A DNA stretch of 64,000 bases from Lutraria lutraria (Eukaryota; Mollusca; Bivalvia; Venerida; Mactridae). How positions within the stretch are numbered: position 1 is the stretch's first letter; every line of letters begins with the position of its first letter. The notes under the pieces were generated by a model. It was not told where the DNA came from, searched no databases, and worked only from the letters and a program-made list of their open reading frames with translations. Made by a program: the position numbers and the translations under genes. Of this stretch, positions 12,231 through 23,894 are shown one piece after another. The stretch lies in assembly GCA_964023205.1 (NCBI GenBank), contig OZ026848.1, positions 2,780,501 to 2,844,500 on the forward strand. The letters run 5' to 3'.

Positions 12231-12439
12231 CTATGAAATGATACATAAAATATTTCTCCCTTATAAGGGTCCAGGAAGTGAGACGGTCGTGTTACGTAAT
12301 ATTGCATAACAACTTCTTAATTGGCTACTTATCTTGATTTTATCAATGCATGTATTGAAATTGAGACTATGTAATATACTGGTCCATTGATTATCAACTG
12401 TATTGTTTGCATTAATTAATTTCAAAACATGTATACATA

Positions 12440-12960
12440 TAGTCCAGAATCAGATTGGGCACGACTTTTAGATTTATTATTAGCATCGCATATTTATAGA
12501 AATTTTATAAGAATATAAAATCAGGTTGTAACTTGTTATATATACACTCAAAAAGTTGCAATTGTGTACAGTGATTAATGTTATTTTACAGTTCAACGAA
12601 TAATAGTAAAAAATATAAAAATCTACATAATTGAAAACATTCTCACGCACCGACCGTGATCGAGAACTTGATTTTAAAAATATTTCTTAAATAATTTTTA
12701 AAGGGTCGGTATTCCATTTCTTTATTATTTTTTTAAACGTGAATTGTTTTGTTATGAGCATCACATAATTACATACATAAAAATATATTATAAAATCATG
12801 TTAAAAACTCCATAAGTTGCAAAAGACATAAAGTGATACTGCAATTTAATTAAAAGCATAATTTTTTTTAAAAAGTATAAAAATCTACAGAGGTGACAAA
12901 AATTTTTATAACACCGATCGTGACCGAGAATTCGATTTTTAAAAAAATCCCCCTGGCAGA
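12440..12960. repeat. Diverged tandem repeat, period ~262 bp
   Basis: TATAAAAATCTACA at 12614 recurs at 12876, each followed about 30 bases later by CACCGACCGTGATCGAGAA or CACCGATCGTGACCGAGAA and an ATTTTAAAAATAT-like run. Upstream phrases (AGCATC.CATA, AGTTGCAA) also match in order. Two old copies; identity by eye is moderate. Confidence 0.55.
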
Positions 12961-13539
12961 ATTCTGCCCAGATTCCAATCTAACTGACCAATCAGCGTCC
13001 TGGAAAATTTAGGCCGTACCTGTTGGCTTTGTACACACAAGTCAACGGGAACCAGTTTAGGGAAAGGGCTAAACAAGTGAACAGTAAATGAATAAGGCTA
13101 ACAAACTTGGTACACAAACAATACCTGATTCTTGCACACACACGCGTGCGCTCATTCTCACTCATACCAGTTTCACCCCCACACATCATACGTATCCAAA
13201 CACACATCAAACATCAACTATCATATACAAGAGTATTTTAAATACATGAATCAACTTTTATTTTAAGCAAAACGAAGAAAGAACGTTTAGCAAATAATTT
13301 ACAATTAAATTTACAATTATTATTATTGTTATGTATCATTTAGAAATGGAGACAGATATAATTGAAAGAGTGAAAAAACTCAATATTATGTACCAAATGC
13401 AATTAGACACATTTTTGACGCTTGAAATATATAATTACCTAATTTTGATAAGATATTTTTATTGCTACCATTCATAAGACCTAAAAATTTAGCCATGCTA
13501 GGATTGTGATGATAATGATTTGGAATGTATTTTTACATG

Positions 13540-14452
13540 TATGAATTAGGGCTGTCCCGATACAGATCTCAGCCGATACGATACGTATTGCGATACGGTA
13601 CTAGCGATATGCGATATCAACGATACTATATAAAAATATTTCAAAGTAATGAAAGACGTTGTAATATTAATGTTTTTTTGGGAACTCTGCATACTTGTTT
13701 TGTGGTAGAAAGTCCTACTTAACTGTTAAAAAGATGTAAAACTAAAATTGTCTTGTACGTAAAGTCATCAATTTGATTCACATATATGTTAGTTGATTTT
13801 GTGGAAATTAAATAATTATGAGAAATATTATAACTGAAGCAAGTTTTAATCTCTGTCCCATAAATGACCTTATATCAAGAATAGAACCTAGCCACATAAA
13901 ATTGTTTAAAGAATAAGGGTTATGATTGCCAAATTGATTAACAATACTAAATTAATAATGAATAATTAATCATATGATGGTGAGACATATTTGTTCTAAG
14001 GTTGCTAGTCCCACCACTATACTTGACATTGCATTGACACTTCTTACTGACAACTACGTGCTTGTTTCAATAATCGGCAAACCAAAATGCTGCCATATTT
14101 TATGTAAAATTACATGGTGGCGTAATACAAATTATAAGTCAATTTCTACAAAATCTGAATACTAGTACTAGTATTTGAATCGAATTCGTTGTCTAGCTTT
14201 GCCTCACATTGCTAATGTCCATAAATAGAGTGTGGAATCCCGGATATTAGTTGAGTAAGCATTGTCGATGATGATACGAGAGTAAATTCGCAAATTTAGT
14301 TCAGTTGTTCAACATTCTAAGAGTTTTTTTAATATAAAATAAAACACCGCGATACGGCTGATACGAGACCTTCCGATACGATACGCATATCGTTCAGCAC
14401 TGTACCGGTACGTACCGGTACGCAGCCATATCGTGACAGCCCTAGTATGAAT
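13540..14452. mobile_element. 897-bp non-autonomous hAT element with 8-bp TSD
   Basis: The element occupies 13548-14444. Its ends are TAGGGCTGTCCCGATA and, inverted, TAGGGCTGTCACGATA (15 of 16 match). It is flanked by a perfect 8-bp duplication GTATGAAT (13540-13547 and 14445-14452), the hAT hallmark. Both subterminal regions are crowded with CGATAC/GTATCG hexamers, as expected for hAT transposase-binding motifs. No transposase frame lies inside, so it must have moved with a helper element. Confidence 0.92.
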
Positions 14453-15714
14453 ATTGCGAGTATTATGAATAATATGTGGGAAATATTTATAAAATACATA
14501 GGACCTCAACTTGAGTTTTAAAGTGTGTTAAATTTGCAATTACAATATAGTAATTGTTTTTTTTTTGTTCAATGCCATCCTATAGATGCTGAGTCGATTT
14601 TCATGGATATATCAAGACTTTAAAACATATTTTGTAAGAAATTGCTAATGTGTTATTATAAATGAAATAAGTGCAACCTCGCCAAAGCAACAACCCTTGG
14701 AAATTGTAAAATTATGTTGTTGTTCAGAGTTTGTTACTCTGGAGAGATTGAATCAATAGTTAAACAGTGCAGTTGAAAAAAAACATGCTGTCGTTGAAAT
14801 TAAGGAGGTTATGTGGAGAGGTTATACTGTATGTATGTCCATAGTTTCGCTGTTTCAGTTGACATGATAGTAAGTACGACTGGATGGTATAACTTTCATT
14901 TTTCTGGCAAAAATGTTTCCGTTTACCCGAACCATTCAAATAATTTTGCCCCAACACTAAAACATTTGTTAGCTGTTTTTGTTATAAAAAAGGATAATGA
15001 CTTTTCCCCTTTAACACTTACTTGTTTGCATTTACAAAACGAATAGCAAATTCTCTTCATTGACATCTTGACATCAATTTTAACGACACAGTGACTCTCT
15101 AATTTTTTGCACATTTATTTTTGTTGGGTATTTACTGTCAGTATGCTTTTTCCCCAATGAAACAGTGGCTTATGTTTGGGTTCAAATACCATGACCCAAG
15201 TGTACTTTGGAAATGTATTTCATAATGTTCCTGATAGAACATATCTTGTCCACGGAGGATATTTTTCTGCAGAATTTCCGAGACGTTTAACTGAATGTTA
15301 TGAACAAATAAGGACAATAGATTTCTGTAATGTTAGATGTATGATGCTTTATAATACAATTTGTGTAAAATGCCTTAGCTGAATACAGGCCCTGTTCAGG
15401 TCCAACAGGGCCTTCGCATCGGCACCTTCTGGCTCTGGCAATATTTCTTTGGCTTATCATTTTTTTGCATTTAACCATGTCTTGGTGCCTTCTCTAACGA
15501 TTCCAGGTGTTTCTAATTTTTGGGCCCGGGTTGCGGGCATCTGAGATAAAATACCGCAGACAATCGACACCCGTGTCGATAACCTGAAAGTGTGAAAATC
15601 CAATTTTCCCTTGTAACTTCGCCGCACTATTAGTGTATACAGTCATGTATACATATAGATTATTTAATAAATTGTTTCATACAGGCTATTTCCATGAACG
15701 ATGGACTCAAGAGC
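14453..15714. other. Intergenic DNA, no gene seen
   Basis: No domain-bearing frame. A short inverted pair CAGGCCCTGTT / AACAGGGCCT lies at about 15385-15412. Open frames here are short and lack any recognisable motif. Confidence 0.55.
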
Positions 15715-16042
15715 CTATACAGGGTTTTTTCTCTGTATTTTGGGATATATTACCCATACCCATGGGATTGGGAATTTTTGCGGTGTTTTAATCAAAATTG
15801 GGAAAAAATGCATAACTACCATTTTTGCAATGTTCAATTTATTCTACTTATTTACCCATAAACAGTAGCAGAATAAGGTATTTACTACCAATAGTGATGT
15901 TAATGAACTTATAAAGTTAAAAAAAAAATTTTTGGGGGATTGGGAATTTTTGTCTGTGAATTGGGAAAAAAAGATACTATTTTCGATTGGGAATATGACC
16001 GAATTTCAGCTATAAAATCACCCCAAAAAAATCCCTGCTATA
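15715..16042. mobile_element. 318-bp MITE, CAGGG ends, 5-bp TSD
   Basis: The element is 15720-16037, starting CAGGGTTTTTT and ending, inverted, CAGGGATTTTTT, flanked by CTATA on both sides (15715-15719 and 16038-16042). The phrase GATTGGGAATTTTTG occurs twice inside. CAGGG ends with 5-bp duplications fit the hAT lineage reported to make 5-bp rather than 8-bp duplications (hAT5); that assignment is inference. Confidence 0.7.
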
Positions 16043-16890
16043 ATTCAAATTCATAAAAAGGGTTGTACATAAGATGTTGGTTATGTCAGCGGAATAACGA
16101 TTCTAAGCACTAAATTACTTTTTAAAACAAAAAAATGTTAATTCATGTTCATACAAGGACTCAAATAGATTTAGAAACAATAATTATTGTAGTTTCGTGT
16201 TATATAATTGTAGTCTTGCAAGTATTAGTAAGAATTACAAAGTCGTCTAAGGCTTTTATCTATTTTGCTGACGCTTTTGTTATTGGTGTCTTACATATAC
16301 TTACATATATTTATTATCATGTGATAAAGTACTCAATATTGTACAATTATTCTATGACCATCAAAGGCATGATACAAAAGTACAAGTAAATTTAACAAAA
16401 ATTCTTTATTCTTATTATTTGATATAATGTAGATTATGTTTTATATGATATATCATAACAATGTGATAGAGCAAATTGTCCTTATGAAAACTAAGATTAT
16501 TAGGTATAGGAGTAAATCAAAACTGTCATATTCTTTTCATATGAAGGAGAAAGAATTTTAATTAACTTTCTTTTTTAGTACTTTGTCTTGACTACTGACA
16601 GTTCAGGCCTTTTAATGGACAAGCTACGAATGTCATGGTTAAAGTAAATTCATACTTAAATTTTGTTTATATCATTACCAGTTATGTAGTAGAAAATAAA
16701 TTGATTAAACTTGGTACACCTTTACAGGTTGATAAGAGATACATATGGTGCAAGTTTCATGAGTCTGATGTGGGTATTGTACCAATGGCAGCTTACTAAA
16801 ATCTAAGCCCGCCCTGCCCGCATAGCCGTTCTTAAAGGGAATTCAGCCAAAGCCCAGAGCTGCGATTACTCTAGCACCACACACCAGCCA
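16038..16890. other. Non-coding DNA, no gene seen
   Basis: AT-rich; the longest frame (16135-16389) is hydrophobic but has no recognisable family and lacks gene-like context. Confidence 0.5.
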
Positions 16891-16894
16891 TAAA

Positions 16895-17035
16895 ATCTAT
16901 TTTTACAAGTGTTATTGATGTTACATGCATGACACATACATGTTGTGTTGGTATTACTTACGTTACAAGTGTCTGAAAAATGCATCTCTATATATTCTCA
17001 ATGTTACAGTAACATTGGACACACCAGGAAATGTC
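16895..17035. repeat. Isolated copy of a ~153-bp repeat
   Basis: Carries the same ordered phrases as the tandem copies at 18745-18960: AAAATCTATTTTT, GTGTTATTGATGTTACAT, GTTACAAGTGT.TGAAAAATG and CAATGTTACAGTAACATTGG. The last contains the palindrome AATGTTACAGTAACATT. Confidence 0.65.
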
Positions 17036-17317
17036 CTTAGTGCATGCTCATAGGGACTGCATTACAAGACCCCTTTTAAGATTAGGAAATAATTTTGGTT
17101 TCAGTGCTCATAACTGGCCTATGCTTCTGAAATAGGAAAAAAACAATAATGGATGGACTGTCACCAGAATGTTGCCCGGCTTAAGGATAGGATTGAGGTT
17201 AATTGCTTTAGGGGGCACTGTTACTTATCAAAGCGTTGATAGTGCTGGAAGAACAGGGTATGATCCTGAGGTTAGACAGTTGTATTATCAGCCACACAGT
17301 GCCACACACACACAGCT

Positions 17318-17389
17318 ACGACCGTGGTCCAGTGGTTAGTGCACTGGATTTGTAACCCGGCAATCCGGGTTTGATTCCCGGTCGCTGCA
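17318..17389 (+). repeat. tRNA-derived (Thr/Glu-like) sequence, probably SINE head
   Basis: A strong A box (TGGTCCAGTGGTTAGTGCA), a perfect T arm (CCGGG-TTTGATT-CCCGG, matching the B box) and a 7-base anticodon loop TTTGTAA that would give anticodon TGT. The acceptor arms do not pair well (ACGACCG against TCGCTGC), so it is unlikely to be a functional tRNA-Thr. A tRNA-derived SINE head or tRNA pseudogene is more likely. Confidence 0.6.
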
Positions 17390-17851
17390 GGTCATACCTT
17401 TCAATGAATACATAGTTATCAATACTTAACTAGTATGTATTACATATTACCTTGTTACTACTGTAGTTTTCATATGAACCTTTAAAACAGGCCCGATATC
17501 TAGATGATGCATCATGTGTTTTTTTCGGTCTCTCCGATGTTGTACAAAACACATGAACCCATGCAGCAGCTGCCACGGTATGATATCGGTCCCACATAGG
17601 TCAGATATTATATTTATCGCTGAAAATAATAGTCATTATTTACATGTTTTAGACAGTTTTTGATTTATTGATATTATTTTATCAATTTTTCATGAAAACT
17701 GCATAATAATTGTGATTTGGACTTTTCATGTAGATTTGTTTTTTTATTTCATTGAAATACATTTTTTAACACAACTATACTTTCTCTTTGATATTTTAGC
17801 TAATTATTTGAAGAAAAAAAATGTTTATATAAATAAAAAAAATATACTACT

Positions 17852-17918
17852 ACCGAGTATTGAACCTAGGACCTCTCACTCCGTAAGGAGCATCCTATCC
17901 GCTGCACCACCAATCTCC
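17852..17918 (-). repeat. tRNA-like sequence, minus strand
   Basis: Reverse complement shows GGTGGTGCAGCGGATAGGA (A-box-like) and AGGTTCAATACT (B-box-like) at tRNA spacing, but no clean cloverleaf. It faces the plus-strand tRNA-like element at 17318, repeating the arrangement seen at 1.9-2.4 kb. Confidence 0.5.
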
Positions 17919-18329
17919 ATGCTAAATGAAAATTGTTTTTATATACATAAGCCGGGCATCAATAGTTCAGCTACGCAGTTATCTCATCATGTTCGACTTT
18001 TGTTTTAAAGTATTTCATTTGATTCCATTCATTAAGCAACATATATTACATACAATATTTACACCAAAGTCGTTTTATATGGCCAACTGGTGTGAACCAG
18101 ATATGACAGAATACCGTCTTCTCCTTAGAACTATTTTTTTGGCGTTTGGTGAAGAACTTCTTCTTTGGTTGTGATAAGGGAAGCCATTTACGCTATTTTT
18201 AGATTCTGCTACAGATTTTGATTCTGTGAGCATCGAAAACTGGTAGTAACCAAGTACAAGGTTGCATGCAACCCTGTTAAAAATTACTGATTCCGTTAGG
18301 GTCATCACCTTTGTTAATCAGAATGCTAT

Positions 18330-18545
18330 ACTCGATAGTATGACACTACGATAATGATAATGCGACAGTACGATGGTAAAAACAATACTAAATCGCAGTA
18401 TCGATGATTATTGTCGTAGTGTCATACTGTCATGTTATCGTCATTATGGTGTCCTGTTATCACCGTTGTACTGTCACATTATCATCATCGTAGTGGCGTG
18501 TTTATCATACCATCCCATCATCATTAGTATCCTGTTGTGCTAACA
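18330..18545. repeat. Low-complexity TATCGTCA-rich tract with internal inverted repeats
   Basis: Composed of reiterated TAGTATGACACTACGATAATG-like phrases in both orientations. AGTATGACACTACGATAAT near 18340 is mirrored by GTCGTAGTGTCATACTG near 18412. The arrangement can form alternative hairpins. Confidence 0.6.
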
Positions 18546-18744
18546 GTATCATACTGTCAAGGGTGGGTTTCAGATTCACACGTAAATGGTGATAGTTTGA
18601 AATAGCCCTAACGGAATGCGTAAAAATATGAATCATTATGGATTATCACAAGACTTGATGTGTAGAACGACTGTTACTTAAGCACTTGAGTGAATCATTT
18701 ATGGAAAAGTCACCAATTATTGCATGTTGCATCCTTCACTCTAC

Positions 18745-18960
18745 ATATTTCCAATGTTACAGTAACATTGGATACACAGGCCATAACATCTATTTTTCTA
18801 TATGTGTTATTGATGTTACATATGACTGTTACAGATAAGTTGCAATGATATTTCTTATGTTACAAGTATTTGAAAAATGAGTCCCTATATAATTTCCAGT
18901 GTTACAATGTTACAGTAGCATTGGACACACAGGCCATAAAATCTAATTTTCTATAAGTGT
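18745..18960. repeat. Tandem copies of the ~153-bp repeat
   Basis: CAATGTTACAGTAACATTGG at 18752 recurs as CAATGTTACAGTAGCATTGG at 18905 (period 153), each followed by ACACAGGCCATAA.ATCTA. Same family as 16895-17035. Short tandem core repeats dispersed in this way recall bivalve pearl-like elements; family membership is inference. Confidence 0.65.
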
Positions 18961-20550
18961 AGCTACAGAATGGACATCTGTATATTCTTTAACAGAAATA
19001 TTGAATGTATCGTAACTGTTAAAATACTCTCTTCTAATATATGATTATGTAACATTACATTACAAATGTTACATGTGTAACAAATCCATGGCCTTTCATT
19101 ATTTAGGACCAATTTCGTGCTATATCTCTTTTTTTCAAAAATTAGGACCGACGGGTTTGTAAAACGAAAGATAAAAAACTCTGGCCTTATGATGATTTGT
19201 TCGTTTTTTTGTCTCAAAGGGGTTCTTTCATTGTGTATTGATAGGGTCAGGCACTGATTTTTTATTTTATTTCAAATGCTGGCAAATTGCATGAAAAAAA
19301 CGACCATCCAAAGCTGTAACAAGAGTTCTGCAGCATATTAAGAATGCATGGTTGCATGGTGCCAAGATTGAGAAAGTTTAATTGTCTGGTGTGGCATAGA
19401 AAGCTAATTTAAAAGGGGCGAGCTTCAGGATAAAGTCTTTGGTTCGACACCATCCAGATATGTATTTGATTTGTCTTGTTCCAATAACAAAATAAGTCAC
19501 AAAAAAACTCCATTTACGCAGATTTAAAAACACTTGCAGTTCCTCGTGACGCAACAGTAAAATAGTCGTGCAATAATGCATGCAATCGTCATGATGTTTT
19601 GAATGAAAAATCAATAAAATACGTTAATTTGTATAATAACATTGTCTCATTTTAATTATATGAAAAACAACAGAATAATAACCTACTGACAGGTTAAAAC
19701 CAAATTTGCCTTATTATGTCTAAAAATAAATTTAGAAACAGCATGAATTAATTAATTGGTATGACAGAAAGTATTCTCTATTTACGCAATAAAGTGTTAC
19801 ACCGCTAAATGTAAAATTGATTGTAAAATTGATAATGGATCACAGACCCTATTACAAGCAGTTCTCATAACCATTACACACTTTTATAATTAATAATTTG
19901 TGAAAGAATCATTACTTCCAGCCTTTTTATAGTGATATTTTGAAATTTGTACACATAAAATTAAATATGCTGTAAATCATACAAAAGGGAGAGCACGAAC
20001 TATAATTAGCAATATCACCTCCCTTTATAACTGACAAAGGCCTAGCATTCAAGAATGTTGTATGTTTACCAATTATGTTTTAATATTTCACAATTTATAA
20101 GGATCAAGTACATATATAACTTTTGTTCATAGATATTTACTAGTAGACGGTACTAGTATTTTGTATTAGGGTCCGTTATTTATCCTTTATTTAATACTCG
20201 TTGTTTGATTAATAACCAAGTTAAGATTATTTTATTTTTGTATTTTAACTTTGTTTTAATAAAAGCATCTCAAATGACTCACATTTAAAGATGTTTGAAA
20301 CAAAATAAAAAAAATCGACATGATCTCTCATATAGACAAGAGCAAAATTAAGACTTAGGACGACAAAATGTATACAGACTGTGTTAAACAGTGCTTTACG
20401 AGAGCTACGCTCATGCAGAACTTATTCTCGTTTTCGTAAAGTGGATCTCTGACGTTTGTCATCGTTAAAAATTGACCCCAGAATTGATCAAAATTTGACT
20501 TTCTTGATCAAAATTTAACATTGAAACATGTCGGGGACGATTTTCAACTG
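18961..20550. other. Non-coding DNA, no gene seen
   Basis: No frame with a recognisable domain and no clear element ends. Contains duplicated TTGATCAAAATTT phrases near 20477-20520. Confidence 0.5.
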
Positions 20551-20554
20551 CGCG

Positions 20555-20575
20555 AAATGACCCCTGGGGTCATTT
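20555..20575. other. 21-nt odd palindrome
   Basis: AAATGACCCC, a central T, then GGGGTCATTT: a perfect inverted repeat with a single-base centre, lying in sequence rich in GACCCC/GGGGTC. Confidence 0.5.
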
Positions 20576-22030
20576 TTTCCACGGGGTCAAAATTTTATGC
20601 TACACCTGCATTTCTTTTGAACTGACGTTCCATAATCTCGACCCTCATAATAGAATGAATGAGAATAATACCGAATTAAATAACACTGACGCGTAAAATT
20701 ACATGGGACAACGATAAAGTACCACTGATCCAAACTAACCTCATGAATAATCATGACATATTGAGTCAGCTGACCACTGATGGGCGGAGCGGGCCAATCG
20801 AAAAAATTGTAGACGATTTCACTTGCTTGATTTATACAAAACATGGAAAATCAAAATGCGCAGTTCAGATAGGAATCATAAACAAACCAATAAACCGTGG
20901 TTTGACACAAGTTGCTATAATGCTAAACGTTCATTTAAATTGCACAGAAATGTATATAATAAAGATAATGAAAATCGTATTAATTTTGTACTGGTAGGCA
21001 CTAATTATAATAAAAAAAAAAAGAAAATCCAGACATGCATTCCAAGTAAAAGAAGAATTAAGAATAAATAAATTGGCATCCTCACAACCCCGGAAATTCT
21101 GGCAAAATATTAAAACAACACATAAACAAAATACAAATTCTGCAGACTCTCTGACAGTTGATGAACTATTTAATCATTTCAAAGATATGTTCGGCGAGAT
21201 TCCCTCGAATAATACTCACCAAGAAATGGGAGATAATCCCGACATGTTCAATGAGGAATTAGACAATGAGATCTCGGAATTAGAAAATCGAGGGGCGGTT
21301 TTCTATCAAAACAATAATAAAAGCCCGGGTATTATAAGATAACCTACCTGCCGAAATATTTAAGTAATGTTTTGATATTTTGTCACCGTTCATGGTTAAA
21401 CTGTAAAACAGAATATTTATGAATAACGAGTATCCGGCTTCATGGGGACAAGGTATTATTTCACCCATATTTAAAAAGGGCGATCCGAATATTGCTAGTA
21501 ATTATCGTGGCAATTTACATTGATAAACATACTTGCACAAATTTACTCACAGATTTTACTCAATAGATTGAATAAGTGAAGCATAAAATATGATAAACTT
21601 TCTGAAAATCAATTTGGATTCCAGAAAGGATTTAAAGTCTATCTCAGATTGTATTTTTATTTTACAGGCAATTATAACTGATCGAAGTACTTAGCGAAAA
21701 ACAAAAATTCATACTGCATATTTACCGGTATAGACTATCAACGCTGCTTTGACTCGATTGATAGACAGCACTTATGGCAGAAATTATTACATGAAAATGT
21801 TAGTGGAAAATTGGTCAAATCACTACGTGCCATGTATAATACAGTCAAATTAAGGTCAAATATAAATCTAATGTTTCAGAATTTTTTAATTCAGAAGTTA
21901 CTAAGGGTTAAAACAAGGAGGCCCGAGCTCCCCATTACTATTCATGTTTTTTGTAAATGATATTATTGAAAATATTAACTCTAATTTAGATGATATTATA
22001 TCCATTGATGGTCTCAAACTCTTTCTAATA

Positions 22031-23277
22031 CTGTACGCTAGGGATGTCAAAATTGACCGAATCAAGTATCCGGATATCCGGATCAGACATCCGGATACAT
22101 CCAGATGTTCGGATCGATCTTTACACAGTTATTTAGTTTTTACTGTTTTATCGTAACCAGTTTTCGCGATCATCTGTTCATCGCTAATTTCATTTATTTT
22201 GAATTAATATTATATTCAATATTGACTAAAAAACGAATAATAATGAAAAACAAATACGCACAATACAATCAAACTCCGCACGTATTTTACTCAAACCGCT
22301 GCACTTGAACCGTTTCAAAGATTCACTGCCATGTTTCTATTTTAGTCCAGAAGGAACATTCCGGAATTCAAAGTTATTGTAAAGATTGCGTACGTCATCA
22401 TGCCGTAAACCCATCATGTATTAGTTATCGTTCATATTTTGAATTTTATGGGATATATCACAAGCGACGCGAAGCGGAGCGCAGTGATATGTCGCATAAA
22501 ATTCATGATATGAACGATAACTGATTTACAGTTTGTCCTAATTTCTGTCACGTATGCATATTTTGTCTCGACGAAAGCTGTCAATCATCACTATATATGT
22601 AATTTGACGCCGCCCACAAAGTACCTCCGTTCAGAGGGAAATTAAAAAGAAGGCGGGGGCATTCAATGTGCTTTATATGCGTTAATAAGAGATACGAGCC
22701 AACATTTACCTGTAACAACGGATTTTCACTTAGCTTACGACGAATTCTAGATCTATGGTTGTTTTATTCTTGAGGAACGGGTTTTGTCTTAGTTATTATA
22801 TAAATTATCAATACTCAGAAATGCATGATTTCAATGTTTCGTACTGTTTGACCATTCTTTCAATTTGGTCCATTAGGCCGTTCTGTTTCTTGCCAAACTT
22901 CTTGGGTTCTTGCACATGTTTAAGTTCGAGTCCGGCTTAGATTGGAAAACCTTGCAAGTGTGGTGTCTAGCACCGGCCCAGATGTTATACAACTTACACT
23001 CGACTTCTGAGCATCAAATCCATTCCATTCTCAACGTATTATTGTTGAATACGTATAAGGTGCTGGTTGATTTATAAATTGCACATTCAGGTTGATTATG
23101 TAAGATTCATGTATCTACATTTATTTATGAGTAATTATTACAACCATGGAACCTGGTACTACTACCAAGGAACGATGGCAAGATGGACTGCCCGCTTGTA
23201 TTTGACTGAAATTCTGTTGTAAACGGGCATTAAATTCAACAAAAATAGCGAAAACCATGGAAAATTCGTATGTACGC
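22031..23277. mobile_element. Insertion into RT YADD motif; left end hAT-like
   Basis: The RT frame stops at ILYA and resumes at YADD, so 22039-23269 was inserted. The left end TAGGGATGTCAAAATTGACC is hAT-like, with subterminal TCCGGAT repeats. Flanking octamers CTGTACGC (22031-22038) and ATGTACGC (23270-23277) differ at one base and fit an 8-bp duplication. No matching inverted end is visible on the right, so that end may be mutated, replaced, or part of a different nested element. Confidence 0.6.
22419..22523. mobile_element. 105-bp foldback MITE-like palindrome
   Basis: AGTTATCGTTCATAT.TTGAATTTTATG and GATATATCAC on the left are mirrored by GTGATATGTCGCATAAAATTCA and ATATGAACGATAACT on the right, giving arms of about 40 bp round a GC-rich loop (GCGACGCGAAGCGGAGCGC). 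It is nested inside the insertion at 22039-23269. Confidence 0.7.
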
Positions 23278-23894
23278 AGACGATAGGGCATTATTCTCAC
23301 GCTGAGCCACCAGAATCGCTTCAATCTATGCTTTATGGCGTCGAACATTACTGTAACACATGGGGATTAACAATCAATGTTAATAAAACTAAGGTGATGA
23401 TATTCGAAAATGGAAGACCTACTTCTGTTGACATGTTCATATATAATACAAAATTAGAGAACTTGACCTCATTTAAATATTTGGGCATCAACTTATTTAA
23501 AAACGGAAACTGGATTCAAGCATCTTTTGCATTGCACAAATTGTATTCAGTATTTCGACAAATTGAATTACCGTTACCCAGAAAAATCCAGCTTTTTGAT
23601 ATACTAGTTGGTTCTGTTCTCAATTTTTGTTCTGAAATTTGGGGGTTCCATATCGCAAATGACATTGAAATTATTCATACAATATTTCTACGAGCCTTAC
23701 TAGGCGTAAGACTATATATCCACAAACTCAACTACACTTTACGGAGAACTTGGCAGAATACCGCTATATATATTTTTTGGAAAGTTAGTATCTTAAAATA
23801 CTGGGGAAAACTCATCAAAAAACGGAACGATTATTCATTGACTTATAAATTGTATAGTGTTTTAAAATATGATGGTGAATGATTTTGAAGAGGT

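Larger units (their letters stand above)
3840..12240 (-). mobile_element. I/Nimb-type LINE, 5'-truncated, with internal 3162-bp tandem duplication
   Basis: Read on the minus strand this is one non-LTR retrotransposon: ORF1 (gag) from about 12230, then ORF2 with APE endonuclease, reverse transcriptase and RNase H ending at 3908. The RNase H domain plus multi-knuckle gag places it in the I superfamily (Nimb/I-like by motif flavour; the clade is inference). The segment 5419-8580 is repeated as 8581-11742, offset exactly 3162 bp, so the element reads gag-EN-RT(part)/gag(part)-EN-RT-RNaseH. ORF2 carries three nonsense codons present in both copies, so the insertion was dead before it duplicated. 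The 5' end of gag is missing; the 3' UTR probably continues left beyond 3840. Confidence 0.85.
20740..23882 (+). mobile_element. Degenerate LINE (EN end, linker, RT) interrupted by a 1.23-kb insertion
   Basis: Plus-strand fragments in order: the linker (KPWFDTSCYNAKRSFKLHRN near 20890-20960), FWQNIKTTHKQN near 21090, RT blocks NNKSPGI, ASWGQGIISPIFKKGDPN near 21440, MFFVNDIIENINS, then ILYA stopping at 22038 and YADD resuming at 23270. These are followed by the RT thumb (WGLTINVNKTKVMIFENGR, FKYLGINLF, LNFCSEIWGF) to 23882. Several frameshifts separate the pieces. It belongs to the same broad clade as the LINE at 33.4 kb but to a different family. Confidence 0.75.

Noticed and set aside
17318..17389. 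Functional tRNA-Thr (TGT)
   Set aside because: A and B boxes and T arm are good, but the acceptor arms do not pair and the anticodon stem has a mismatch. A SINE head or pseudogene fits better.
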